Positions 1 to 7,807 are shown, counted from the stretch's first letter. The stretch: DNA of 30,267 nt from an uncultured Oscillospiraceae bacterium (GCA_900553255.1 USCI01000023.1:1-30267); one strand, 5' to 3'. A program made the numbers and translations. Notes: a model not told the origin generated them from the sequence alone.

Positions 1-1488
1 CAAGAGGTTATCCGGATGATATTGGAAAGCATATACGAAGGCCATTTTGAAGAAACTTCTCACGGGTTTAGGCCAAACCGAAGCTGTCATACAGCCCTTG
101 CCTGCATACAAAAATACTACACTGGATGCAAATGGTTTATCGAGGGAGACATCGAAGCATTTTTTGATATGATTAACCACGATGTACTTATAAACATTCT
201 GGCTGAGCGTATTAATGATGCCCGTTTTCTAAGATTGATCCGGAAGTTCCTAAATGCAGGATATATGGAAGAATGGCAGTTCCACAAGACTTACAGCGGT
301 ACGCCACAAGGGGGGATCATCAGCCCCATCTTAGCAAATGTCTATCTTGATAAGCTGGATAAGTACATGAAGGAATATGCCGAGAAATTTAGTATCGGTG
401 TGCGCAGAGCTCATAACCCTAAATACACAGAGACACAACATACGCTCAGAAAATGGGAATATCGCCTCAAAAGGGCGGGCACAACAGAAAAACGACAGGA
501 AATCCTTAACCATATAAAGGAAATCGAACAGCAACGACGTACCATTCATAGTAAAGTAGATATGGATGAAAACTTCAAACGTCTTCGCTATGAACGCTAT
601 GCTGACGACTTCCTGATCGGTGTCATTGGAAGTAAAGAGGATTGCAGGAAAATCAAACAAGACCTCAAAAACTTCCTATCAGATAAACTGAGGTTAAACC
701 TTTCGGATGAAAAGACTTTAATTACCCATGCAGCTTCCCCCGCACATTTTCTTGGGTATGAAATCTCAGTCAGATACTCGCAGTTACCCATGCCCGGAAG
801 GAATCATGCCCCAACCCGCTATAACAACGGCAAAATCGTTCTCAAAATCCCGACAGAAAAAATCAGGGATAAACTGCTGGAATATGATGCGATGAAAATT
901 GTCGTTCACAATGGGAAAGAGGTATGGAAACCGCAGGCAAGAGCATATCTGAGAAACAATGACGATTTGGAAATCCTATCACGCTACAATGCGGAAATCA
1001 GAGGCTTCTACAATTACTACGCACTTGCTCTTAATAGCGGTATCATTAACAACCTCAAATACGTGATGCAGTACAGTATGCTCAAAACCTTTGCAACGAA
1101 ATATCGAACTTCTAAAAGCGCAATGATTAAACGCATGAGAATTGACAAGGGTCTGGGAGTAAGATATACGGACAGCAGAGGCCGAGAGCATATCACCTTG
1201 TTTTACAATGAGGGATTCAAGCGAAAAAAGATTATTGCTGAAGATTGCGACTTGATTCCCCAAACAATCGTCTATAGTGGACGAGCCAGTCTCATAGAGC
1301 GGCTCAAAGCTGTAAAATGCGAACTTTGTGGAAAGGAAAACACACCTATACAAATGCATCACGTGCGCAAACTCAAAAACTTAAAGGGCAAAGAACCGTG
1401 GGAACAGTTTATGATTTCCCGTAAGCGCAAAACTCTTGCTGTGTGTGAAGAATGCCATCGCAAAATCCACGGCAACAAAATGGACTGA
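1..1488 (+). CDS. ltrA: Group II intron reverse transcriptase/maturase with C-terminal HNH endonuclease domain (5' truncated by the window)
   Basis: This multifunctional protein helps its own intron RNA to splice and copies it into DNA at new sites. The frame is open to the left edge, so the N-terminus is missing; the first ATG at 16 need not be the start. Visible in order, numbered from that ATG, are an RT block with SHGFRPNRSCHTAL (about residues 15-28), the TPQGGIISPILANVYLD block (about 96-112), the catalytic YADD at 195-198, a maturase/thumb region, and a C-terminal zinc/HNH region with CELCG, MHHV and CEECHRKIHG. The intact YADD and HNH residues suggest an active enzyme. The stop at 1488 lies 11 bases before domain V, the usual arrangement for an ORF in domain IV. 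The symbol ltrA is used for the family only. Confidence 0.95.
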   Translation, partial: QEVIRMILESIYEGHFEETSHGFRPNRSCHTALACIQKYYTGCKWFIEGDIEAFFDMINHDVLINILAERINDARFLRLIRKFLNAGYMEEWQFHKTYSGTPQGGIISPILANVYLDKLDKYMKEYAEKFSIGVRRAHNPKYTETQHTLRKWEYRLKRAGTTEKRQEILNHIKEIEQQRRTIHSKVDMDENFKRLRYERYADDFLIGVIGSKEDCRKIKQDLKNFLSDKLRLNLSDEKTLITHAASPAHFLGYEISVRYSQLPMPGRNHAPTRYNNGKIVLKIPTEKIRDKLLEYDAMKIVVHNGKEVWKPQARAYLRNNDDLEILSRYNAEIRGFYNYYALALNSGIINNLKYVMQYSMLKTFATKYRTSKSAMIKRMRIDKGLGVRYTDSRGREHITLFYNEGFKRKKIIAEDCDLIPQTIVYSGRASLIERLKAVKCELCGKENTPIQMHHVRKLKNLKGKEPWEQFMISRKRKTLAVCEECHRKIHGNKMD

Positions 1489-1499
1489 TTGTAAGTGGA

Positions 1500-1591
1500 G
1501 AGCCGGATACATCGAGAGGTGTAAGTCCGGTTCGGGGGCGAGCGCCCGGAAACCTGCCATAGTAATATGGTAAGGCGCTGGACGCTTAGCC
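1500..1591 (+). ncRNA. Group II intron RNA domains V and VI
   Basis: Bases 1500-1533 form the canonical 34-nt domain V. An outer helix starts with GAGCCGG and closes with CCGGTTC, and an inner ACATC/GGTGT helix is capped by a GAGA tetraloop, with the usual small bulge between them. After a two-base linker, domain VI pairs 1536-1544 with 1583-1591 and leaves A1588 as the probable branch-point adenosine. An alternative domain VI stem pairing 1569-1577 with 1583-1591 keeps the same unpaired A. These are catalytic parts of the ribozyme. Their intact form suggests the intron can splice. Confidence 0.8.
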
Positions 1592-1594
1592 TAC

Positions 1595-2448
1595 AGGCCA
1601 ACGACGGGGTGCTCAACAGCCTGCTGAAAGCCCTGAACGAGCGCATCTACACCAACGAAGGCATTTCCGTGTCCATTCCCGTCATCAGCTTCTTTGCCGC
1701 TTCCAACGAAATCCCCAACTTTCACAACCCGGAGGAAAAGTCGCTGCGGGCATTGTACGACCGCTTCGATTTCAAGGTTTGCACCCGCTATGTGGAGGAC
1801 AAGGCCAACCGCATGAAAATCCTTCAGAAGAAGCAAAAAAGCGGTGCAACATCCATGCAGGCCGGTATCCGGCTGGAAGACCTGTACGCTATGCAGGAAG
1901 AGGTCAAGGCGGTGAAAATTCCGGACAGCCTCAACGAGCTTGCCGACAACATCCTGTGCGAACTGCGCCGCAAGGACATTATGGTGACCGACCGCACCTA
2001 TTTCGGCTTTTCGCCTGTGGTGCAGGCGGAAGCCTGGCTGGCTGGCCGGGATACCGTCCAGCCGCAGGACATGAAAGCCCTCGTCAACTACCTATGGGAT
2101 AAGCCGGAAGACCGGGAAATTGTTGAAGAGGCGATCACCCGTTTGACCGAGAACCCGCTGGGTGACAAGCTGGACGAGTTGCTGGCCCGGGCTTATCAGT
2201 GCCGGGACGAATTCGACAGCGCCGACAGCCCGGGGCTGGCCTTAATCGCCCTGCGCAGCGGCCTGCTGGCCGTTTACGACGAAGCCGAGCAGCTAAAAGA
2301 CAGTCTGGCGGAGGAAGATCCCGCCCGTTCCGCGGTGGAAGGCATGATCGCCACGCTGGAGGGGATCAGCCGCGAGGCCCACGCCAAGACCACCTTTACC
2401 TATCTGCCGCTGCCGGAGATAAAAGCTTTTAAGCAGATGAGCGCCTGA
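1595..2448 (+). CDS. MoxR/RavA-type AAA+ ATPase, 3' exon after a group II intron
   Basis: The 3' exon encodes the second half of an AAA+ ATPase of the MoxR group, which remodel protein complexes together with VWA-domain partners. The exon opens with KANDGVLNSLLKALNER, which in this family directly follows the Walker B segment. Next come a sensor-1 strand ending in FFAASNEIP, an arginine-finger-like LYDRFDFK, and a helical C-terminal region of about 200 residues ending in KQMSA. P-loop and Walker B would lie in the 5' exon, left of the window. A functional protein needs intron splicing. SSB follows 40 bases downstream and a VWA gene after that. In-frame start codons inside the intron (for example near 1567) are not real starts. 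Confidence 0.85.
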
Positions 2449-2488
2449 CTTTTAGAAATCCAAAATATAACGAAAGAGGTACAAAACG

Positions 2489-2959
2489 ATGCTGAACAGA
2501 ATCACGATCACCGGAAGAATGACCCGCGACCCGGAACTGCGCACCACCCAGAGCAACATATCCGTCACCAGCTTCTCCATCGCCAACCAGCGCAACTACA
2601 AAAACAACAGCGGAGAACGGGAAACCGACTTTTTCGATGTAGTCGCCTGGCGGAATACCGCCGAGTTTGTCACCATATATTTTTCCAAAGGCTCCCTCGT
2701 CACGGTGGACGGCCGGCTGGAATCCCGGAAATTTACAGACAAGCAGGGCAACGAGCGCAAGACGGTGGAGATCATCGCGGACAATGTGTTCTTCGGCGAC
2801 AGCAAAAACGAGCAGCGGGAGGCCGCCCCGGCCACCGCTGCGGCGGCCGCGCCGGGATTTGAACCGGACTTCTCGGCCCCTGCAGCGGGCGGCGCCGCCG
2901 ATTTTGAAGAGATCATCGACGACAGCGATTTCGACGGCTTTCCGCCTTTACCCTTCTAA
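2489..2959 (+). CDS. ssb: Single-stranded DNA-binding protein
   Basis: The product binds and protects single-stranded DNA during replication, recombination or conjugative transfer. The first 105 or so residues form a typical SSB OB-fold: it opens MLNRITITGRMTRDPELR, has DFFDVVAWRNTAEFV in the middle, and GSLVTVDGRLESRKF after it. A low-complexity Ala/Gly/Pro tail follows, and the protein ends in an acidic tip DDSDFDGFPPLPF, equivalent to the DDDIPF tip that recruits partner proteins. The length of 156 residues is normal. A GAAAGAGG ribosome site lies about 10 bases before the ATG. It stands between the ATPase and VWA genes. The host chromosome should carry its own ssb, so this is probably the element's copy. 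Confidence 0.95.
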   Translation: MLNRITITGRMTRDPELRTTQSNISVTSFSIANQRNYKNNSGERETDFFDVVAWRNTAEFVTIYFSKGSLVTVDGRLESRKFTDKQGNERKTVEIIADNVFFGDSKNEQREAAPATAAAAAPGFEPDFSAPAAGGAADFEEIIDDSDFDGFPPLPF

Positions 2960-2971
2960 CCGATGACTGTG

Positions 2972-2999
2972 GCCCGGACAGGCGTGCGCCTGTCCGGGC
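2972..2999. other. Perfect 12-bp hairpin between ssb and the VWA gene
   Basis: GCCCGGACAGGC pairs perfectly with GCCTGTCCGGGC across a GTGC loop. No T-run follows on either strand, so it is not a standard intrinsic terminator. It may mark a processing site, weaken readthrough, or be a protein site. Confidence 0.6.
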
Positions 3000-3050
3000 T
3001 GCCTGCGCTAAATCGACATGGTATCGAACGACTGTATGGAGGGATGCCTC

Positions 3051-4601
3051 ATGAGAGATTTTTTCCGTTCTCCCGCCCACTTGGACAAGGCGGCGGACTG
3101 GCTGACCGGGCACCGGCTGAATCAGCGGGAACCCGTCACCGGCCGCTTGCTGGAATCCACCCGCCTAGCCGACCTGATTTTCCGGGGCTTTGCTGCCGAG
3201 GATGAAAACGCACCGGAAGAACTGCCCCGGGATACCGGCCCCCGTTTTGAAACGCTCTGCCCGGATTTGTTCACGGCGCTGTATTCCCCTGCCCTGCGGC
3301 GGCGGGACGAGGACGCCGTTTATAGGCGGGAACGGCTGTACAACAAGCCGATCCTGGACAGCGTGCTGCGGGACGACCGGTTTGCGGAGCTGAAAGCCCT
3401 GTGTGAAAACAGGGAATATCCCGCATACACCGCCGCGGCCGTCTTCTGCCGTTCCCTGCGGCAGTCCATGGCTGAAATCACCCTGGAGATCCCGCAACGG
3501 CAGTTCCAGCCGGTTATCCACAAGCTCACGGAGCAGGAACAGGCGCTGACGGCGCAGATCGACCGGCTCCTTTCGGGTGCGGCCGGCGTCCCGCCCCGCA
3601 AGCTCCTTTATCTGTATAACCGGATTTTCCGCAAAGCCTCCCAGATCGCCGACCTGCGTAAAAAGGTGGAGGAAGGGGCTGTCCGCTATATCCGGGCGGT
3701 GATTGTGTACATCGGCTCCGCCCTCGATGCGGCGCTGGAAGCGGCGCGGCAGACCAGCTCTATCCTGCAAGCCTGGGGCGACGGCAGCGGCGAGATGAAG
3801 AACACGCCGGCCAACCGGGAACTCCTGAACTATGTCCGGAACAGCGAAATGCTTCAGAAGATTTCCGCCTACCTCGGCCGGTGCCGGGAGATCCTGGCGG
3901 CCAAACGCCAAAACAGCTTTGCCTACGGCCGGGGTGAGAAATATGACATCGGGTTCGGCAGCGACATCAATTCCTGCCTGGCCTCGGAGCTGGCTCTCTT
4001 GGGCGCCCCTGAAACCGAAGTGCTGTTTCTGCGCCGGTTCCAGCAGAAAAAGCTCATGCAGTACCGGAAACGGGAGGCGCTCATCAAAGGCGAGGGGGAC
4101 ATGATTGTCCTGCTCGACGAAAGCTCATCCACCCGTCTCATGGCCGGTTGGGCGAAAGCCATCGCCCTGGCCCTGCTGGACGTGGCCGCCAAAGGCCGTC
4201 GGAAGTTCGCCCTGGTGCATTTTTCGACAACGACAAAGACCGATCTGTTTGAACCGGGCCGTTACCAGACGGCGGATATTCTCCGGGCCGCGGAGCATTT
4301 CTTCAATGGCGGCACCAATTTTGAAAGGCCGCTGAAGGAAGCGATACGGTTGCTGCAAAACGGCTTTGAAAACGCCGACATCACCATCATCACCGACGGG
4401 GAATCCGAACTGACGGACGAATTTACCAAAGAGTTCCGGGAAACGCTGCGCCGGCAACGGGCGGCGATGACCGGCATCCTGCTGGACAAGGACAATGCCT
4501 GCGGGAAAACACTGGAACCCTTCTGCGACCGGATTTTCCGGACAAAGGAGCTGACAGAGGACGAAATCGCCGTGCAGCTTCTGGATCGCAAGACATCTTG
4601 A
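3051..4601 (+). CDS. VWA-domain protein, probable partner of the MoxR-type ATPase (ViaA-like)
   Basis: The protein has 516 residues. The first 350 are helical and without motifs I know; the last 160 form a von Willebrand factor A domain. The metal-binding MIDAS residues are all visible: DESSS at 356-360 (DxSxS), a threonine in GGTNF at about 422, and the aspartate of TDGES at 449. MoxR-type ATPases and VWA proteins act as pairs (RavA-ViaA, NorQ-NorD) to load metals or remodel targets, so the neighbouring ATPase is the likely partner. I chose ATG 3051 because GGAGGG ends seven bases before it; the ATG at 3018 has no such site. The target of the pair is unknown. Confidence 0.8.
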   Translation: MRDFFRSPAHLDKAADWLTGHRLNQREPVTGRLLESTRLADLIFRGFAAEDENAPEELPRDTGPRFETLCPDLFTALYSPALRRRDEDAVYRRERLYNKPILDSVLRDDRFAELKALCENREYPAYTAAAVFCRSLRQSMAEITLEIPQRQFQPVIHKLTEQEQALTAQIDRLLSGAAGVPPRKLLYLYNRIFRKASQIADLRKKVEEGAVRYIRAVIVYIGSALDAALEAARQTSSILQAWGDGSGEMKNTPANRELLNYVRNSEMLQKISAYLGRCREILAAKRQNSFAYGRGEKYDIGFGSDINSCLASELALLGAPETEVLFLRRFQQKKLMQYRKREALIKGEGDMIVLLDESSSTRLMAGWAKAIALALLDVAAKGRRKFALVHFSTTTKTDLFEPGRYQTADILRAAEHFFNGGTNFERPLKEAIRLLQNGFENADITIITDGESELTDEFTKEFRETLRRQRAAMTGILLDKDNACGKTLEPFCDRIFRTKELTEDEIAVQLLDRKTS

Positions 4602-4612
4602 CGGACGCTCCC

Positions 4613-4641
4613 TTGAATCTTTCTGCCAAATTGTATATACT
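4613..4641 (+). promoter_or_regulatory. Sigma-70/SigA-type promoter of the nucleotidyltransferase gene
   Basis: TTGAAT (4613-4618) and TATACT (4636-4641) are 17 bases apart. The expected start near 4648 leaves only a short leader before AAGGAGG (4651-4657) and the ATG at 4667. The gene therefore appears to be transcribed independently of the VWA operon. Confidence 0.75.
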
Positions 4642-4666
4642 ATCATTAGAAAGGAGGCTGTGCGCC

Positions 4667-5008
4667 ATGTGTACGGAAAACCAACTGAAAGTGATTCTGG
4701 ACAGAGTAGCCGCCACGGCCAGGACGGCTTTGGGCGACCGGCTTCGCGGCGCCTACCTCTATGGCTCCTATGCCCGGGGGGATTACGACGCGGAATCGGA
4801 TGTGGACATCCTGGTGCTGGCCGACGTGCCGCGGGAAAAGCTCGCAGCGTACAAGAAGCCGTTTCTGAAGGCCACCAGTGATCTGGGGCTGGAGTATGAT
4901 GTCGTCGTCACCGTAACCCTCAAGGATACCGACACCTTTGAAAAGTATCTCGACGCGGTGCCGTTCTATCAGAATGTCCGGAAAGAGGGTGTTCCCCTTG
5001 CCGTCTGA
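4667..5008 (+). CDS. MNT-type minimal nucleotidyltransferase
   Basis: This 113-residue protein has the polymerase-beta-like minimal nucleotidyltransferase signature: GSYARGDYDAESDVDILV, with GS at 33-34 and metal-binding aspartates at 45 and 47. A later aspartate in LEYDVVV is a third metal-ligand candidate. The family transfers a nucleotide to a protein or small molecule. Members of this size usually pair with a HEPN (HepT) toxin and act as the antitoxin by AMPylation, but no HEPN gene is next to it: a terminator and an opposing gene follow. ATG 4667 is chosen because AAGGAGG stands 10 bases upstream. It could be an orphan antitoxin or an independent modifying enzyme. Confidence 0.8.
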   Translation: MCTENQLKVILDRVAATARTALGDRLRGAYLYGSYARGDYDAESDVDILVLADVPREKLAAYKKPFLKATSDLGLEYDVVVTVTLKDTDTFEKYLDAVPFYQNVRKEGVPLAV

Positions 5009-5076
5009 TATGCAAATCGACCTGCCGCCTTACCGAAGCTCCGCTCAGACCCAGTACCCTAAATCCACATAACGCA

Positions 5077-5115
5077 AAGCGCCGCCTGATCTGTAAAGAA
5101 CAGGCGGCGCTTCTT
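5077..5115. terminator. Bidirectional intrinsic terminator between the nucleotidyltransferase and melA-like genes
   Basis: AAGCGCCGCCTG (5077-5088) pairs perfectly with CAGGCGGCGCTT (5101-5112) around a 12-base loop. CTTT follows on the plus strand and a short T-rich stretch on the minus strand. It lies between two convergent genes, so it probably serves both. Confidence 0.8.
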
Positions 5116-5158
5116 TAGAAATTTTTCCTATCAGCATACTGGTTTGACTTATCGATCT

Positions 5159-6481
5159 TTAATGATATTTTGGAAGCCAGTCGCCATGGGCATCAATCAG
5201 AGCGTCTACCATTTCTATAATTGTATCGATGTCCAGCTCGCTGCCGGTATGCGGATCCAGCATCGCCGCCTGATAAATATGTTCCTTCTTCCGCGTGACC
5301 GCCGCTTCAATGGTCAGCAACTGCACGTTGATATTCGTCATATTCATCGCAGCGCACTGTACGGGCAGACGTCCAACATGGCAGGGATACAATCCCATAC
5401 CGTTGATAAGGCACGGGACTTCGACACAAGCGTCCTCCGGCAGGTTTTCGATCAGCCCGCCCCGGTTGAGGACGTTGCCGCCGATTTGATACGGCTTGTT
5501 AGTCACCATGGCCTCCATAATATGGGAAGCGTATTCTGCCGTGCGGGTGTGCCCCAGCCGATGGGTTTTCCGCAGTTCATCCCGTTCTTTGGCCCAGCCG
5601 GCGATCTGGTTCACACAACGGCGGGGGTATTCGTCCAGGGGGATGTTAAAGCGTTCGATTCGTTCCGGATACTTCGATTTGATATAAAACATATTGTATT
5701 CGGCGTTGTGCTCGCTAGACTCGGTGCAGTAGTAGCCGAATTTATCGATATAATCGAAGCGCACCATATCGTTATGCTTTTCGGTCATGTTCTTCTCCTT
5801 GGCAAGGCGGCGGATCTCCGGATACAGGTCGTTTCCGTCCCGATCCCGCAGCTCCAGGAGCCAGGCCATATGGTTGATACCGGCGATTAGCTCCCTGCGC
5901 CCCTCCAGCTTGTCTTGCATTCCCAGCTCAGTGAGCAGATGTTCTGAGCAGCTCTGCACGCTGTGGCAGAGGCCCACGGTACGAACGCCGGTGTACCGCT
6001 GCATATATCCGCTTAATATCGCCATGGGGTTGGTATAGTTCATGAAAAGGGCGTCGGGGCAGACTTCCTCTATATCCCGCGCAAAATCCTCCAGCACAGG
6101 GATGGTCCTCAGCGCCCGCATAATGCCGCCGATACCCAGCGTGTCCCCGATTGTCTGGCGAAGCCCGTATTTTTTCGGCACTTCAAAATCAATAATGGTA
6201 CAGGGGTCATATAGCCCAACCTGAATGGCGTTCACCACAAAATCCGCGCCTTTCAGCGCCGCTTTTCGATTTTCCACGCCAAGATGGGTTGTGATCCGCG
6301 CATGGCCGCCCATCGTTTCATTCATAGTGCCGATAATTTCCGCGCTTTCAGACAGACGGACGCCATCGATATCATACAGGGCAAATTCCGCATCCCGCAG
6401 CGCCTCGCTGCACAAGCAATCCCCCAATACATTGCGGGCAAACACGGTGCTGCCCGCTCCCATAAAGGTGATTTTCAACAT
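5159..6481 (-). CDS. melA: Alpha-galactosidase of glycoside hydrolase family 4 (MelA-like)
   Basis: GH4 enzymes split glycosides with NAD+ and a divalent metal by a redox-elimination mechanism; MelA types act on melibiose and raffinose-type alpha-galactosides in the cytoplasm. The 440 residues match the usual size. Visible are an N-terminal dinucleotide site (ITFMGAGSTVFARNVLGD), QTIGDTLGIGGIMRALRTIP, NYTNPMA, the metal-site cysteine in GLCHSVQ, the histidine in GINHMAW, and a C-terminus ending AHGDWLPKYH. These agree closely with E. coli MelA as I remember it. AAGGAGGAAGGAG precedes the ATG. It diverges from an AraC-type regulator at 6612. No transporter gene is nearby, so substrate uptake must be encoded elsewhere. 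A related GH4 specificity is possible. Confidence 0.88.
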   Translation of the reverse strand: MLKITFMGAGSTVFARNVLGDCLCSEALRDAEFALYDIDGVRLSESAEIIGTMNETMGGHARITTHLGVENRKAALKGADFVVNAIQVGLYDPCTIIDFEVPKKYGLRQTIGDTLGIGGIMRALRTIPVLEDFARDIEEVCPDALFMNYTNPMAILSGYMQRYTGVRTVGLCHSVQSCSEHLLTELGMQDKLEGRRELIAGINHMAWLLELRDRDGNDLYPEIRRLAKEKNMTEKHNDMVRFDYIDKFGYYCTESSEHNAEYNMFYIKSKYPERIERFNIPLDEYPRRCVNQIAGWAKERDELRKTHRLGHTRTAEYASHIMEAMVTNKPYQIGGNVLNRGGLIENLPEDACVEVPCLINGMGLYPCHVGRLPVQCAAMNMTNINVQLLTIEAAVTRKKEHIYQAAMLDPHTGSELDIDTIIEMVDALIDAHGDWLPKYH

Positions 6482-6548
6482 GATTGCACTCCTTCCTCCT
6501 TCATGAATTTATTGTCTTTATTCTAGCATGGCCAGTCACAAAACGGTA

Positions 6549-6578
6549 TTGCACAGTGTTATATGAATTTGGTATAAT
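6549..6578 (+). promoter_or_regulatory. Promoter of the AraC-family regulator in the divergent melA/araC intergenic region
   Basis: TTGCAC (6549-6554) and TATAAT (6573-6578) are 18 bases apart. On the other strand a TAGAAT (plus-strand 6521-6526) could be the -10 of the melA-like gene, but I see no good -35 for it, which fits a gene that needs an activator. Confidence 0.7.
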
Positions 6579-6611
6579 GTTAGGCAAAGGCCGATAAGGG
6601 GAGTAAACGTT

Positions 6612-7442
6612 ATGGCAAAGGAAGCCGAAGCCATGCTGCTTGAGAACCAGCATTGGCAAGAAATTAATCCGGTGCAATGTGGGTGGCAAAAATGCAGGCC
6701 AGGTCATGCCTTCGGTCCTTATACCAGGATGCATTATCTTTTGCATTATGTGATTTCCGGAGAAGGGACCTTTGTCATTCAAGACCGCCAGTACGCGCTG
6801 AGAGCAGGTAATATTTTTGTGATCCGCCCCTTTGAAATCACTTATTATGAAGCGGACCACACCGATCCCTGGCGATATATTTGGGTTGGATTTGAAAGCA
6901 GGATGGCGCTCCCCGCCGCCCTGAAAGAAGACGTTCTTTTCTTTCCGCAGGCCGGGCCGATTTTTTCCGCCATGTGGGAGTGCGCAGAACGGAAATCGGG
7001 GCGGGAGCTGGCTCTCTGCGGCCGGATATACGAACTGCTTTCCCTGCTCAGTGAGGACGCCGCCCCGGCAACGGGAGCCCTGCGGTATGTTGAAACAGCG
7101 AAAACATTCATTGAAACGGAATATATGCGCAACATTTCTATCGCCGATCTGGCGCGACAGCTTAACCTTAACCGCAGCTATTTCAGCAGCCTCTTTCGCC
7201 AGCATACCGGGCGTTCCCCCCAGCAGTTTCTAACCGAATGCCGGCTGCGTAAGGCGGCAGAACTGATGTCAGAACACGGCTATACGCCCGGAGAAGCGGC
7301 GTTATCCACCGGTTATCCGGATATTTTCAGCTTTTCCCGGATGTTCAAGCGCCATTACGGCATCTCCCCCAGCGAATATGTCCGCCAACAGGTTTCCATT
7401 GCCGAAGCGAAAAAAGACGAGGGACACGGCCCAATCCCTTAA
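6612..7442 (+). CDS. AraC-family transcriptional regulator, likely activator of the melA-like gene
   Basis: The N-terminal half (about residues 20-100) looks like the cupin sugar-sensing domain of AraC/MsmR types, with HYVISGEGTFVIQDRQYALRAG followed by DPWRYIWVGF further on. The C-terminal 100 residues carry two helix-turn-helix units: ISIADLARQLNLNRSYFSSLF and the characteristic GYPDIFSFSRMFKRHYGISPSEY. Regulators of this form control alpha-galactoside and other sugar genes in Firmicutes, and divergent placement from the GH4 gene argues that it controls that gene. The start at 6612 follows an AAGGGGAG site. The protein has 276 residues. The inducer is inferred, not seen. Confidence 0.88.
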   Translation: MAKEAEAMLLENQHWQEINPVQCGWQKCRPGHAFGPYTRMHYLLHYVISGEGTFVIQDRQYALRAGNIFVIRPFEITYYEADHTDPWRYIWVGFESRMALPAALKEDVLFFPQAGPIFSAMWECAERKSGRELALCGRIYELLSLLSEDAAPATGALRYVETAKTFIETEYMRNISIADLARQLNLNRSYFSSLFRQHTGRSPQQFLTECRLRKAAELMSEHGYTPGEAALSTGYPDIFSFSRMFKRHYGISPSEYVRQQVSIAEAKKDEGHGPIP

Positions 7443-7455
7443 AGCCGTGCCCCTC
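7419..7455. terminator. Hairpin at the end of the AraC-family gene
   Basis: Bases 7419-7430 pair with 7444-7455 (11 pairs, one A/C mismatch, 13-base loop). A T-run follows only on the minus strand; on the plus strand an A-run follows. It may stop antisense transcription or act as a weak plus-strand terminator. Confidence 0.4.
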
Positions 7456-7567
7456 AAAAAAGGACGCACTTCCAGTATATCGGCCGTTTTTTCCTTTGTC
7501 AAATTTTAGAAGCCAATATTTTTCCTCGGAAAGTTTTAAGAGCAGAACGCAAAATACAGAAAATTCA

Positions 7568-7596
7568 TTGACAGAAAACACAATATATGGTATAGT
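7568..7596 (+). promoter_or_regulatory. Near-consensus promoter of the large operon
   Basis: TTGACA (7568-7573) is a perfect -35 box and TATAGT (7591-7596) a near-perfect -10, 17 bases apart. Transcription should begin near 7603, about 237 bases before the first gene at 7840. Confidence 0.85.
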
Positions 7597-7654
7597 ATAG
7601 GTGTTGTTAGGTTTGAGGTAATGGCTTCTCTGCAAGCCTTGGTTTGAGTTAAAA

Positions 7655-7695
7655 GGTCGGATGAATCCCCACCCGGGGGTTGATCCGGCCTTTTT
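7655..7695 (+). terminator. Leader terminator 1
   Basis: Bases 7655-7662 pair with 7683-7690; after one G/G mismatch, 7664-7670 pair with 7675-7681 around an ACCC loop. TTTTT follows directly. It would end a transcript of about 90 nt. Confidence 0.85.
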
Positions 7696-7759
7696 CGGTT
7701 TTTGTCCCGGAGGGCGGAAACCAACAGCCAGGAAAATCCAACCGGTAACAACGAAAGAA

Positions 7760-7807
7760 GGCCGGCTTTCACTCATCATGAGATGAGTTGAAGGCCGGTC
7801 TTTTTTT
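7760..7807 (+). terminator. Leader terminator 2
   Basis: About 18 base pairs form between 7760-7777 and 7782-7800, with a single bulged T at 7789 and an ATGA loop. Seven Ts follow (7801-7807). It lies only about 30 bases before the first start codon of the operon. Confidence 0.88.

Larger units (their letters stand above)
1..1594 (+). mobile_element. Group II intron, 3' portion, inserted in a MoxR-type ATPase gene
   Basis: The stretch holds a reverse transcriptase/maturase frame followed by a 34-nt domain V and a domain VI. After it the reading frame of an AAA+ ATPase resumes. I place the 3' splice site after 1594. Base 1588 (A) is unpaired in the domain VI stem (1536-1544 with 1583-1591), and seven nucleotides counted from it end in AC, the usual AY terminus. 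The sequence from 1595 then completes a Lys codon and reads KANDGVLN, a conserved ATPase segment. The 5' end of the intron lies outside the window. The intron is clearly more AT-rich than the genes after it, which fits recent arrival. It lies in the same direction as the host gene, so splicing could restore the ATPase. Confidence 0.85.

Noticed and set aside
3514..3522. Perfect DnaA box TTATCCACA
   Set aside because: A single copy inside the VWA gene without AT-rich neighbour or further boxes; probably chance codon use.
3165..3911. Minus-strand open frame of about 248 codons within the VWA gene
   Set aside because: Codon-bias shadow; no start site and no domain.
5144..5890. Plus-strand open frame of about 248 codons opposite the melA-like gene
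   Set aside because: The minus-strand gene has all GH4 motifs; the plus frame has none.
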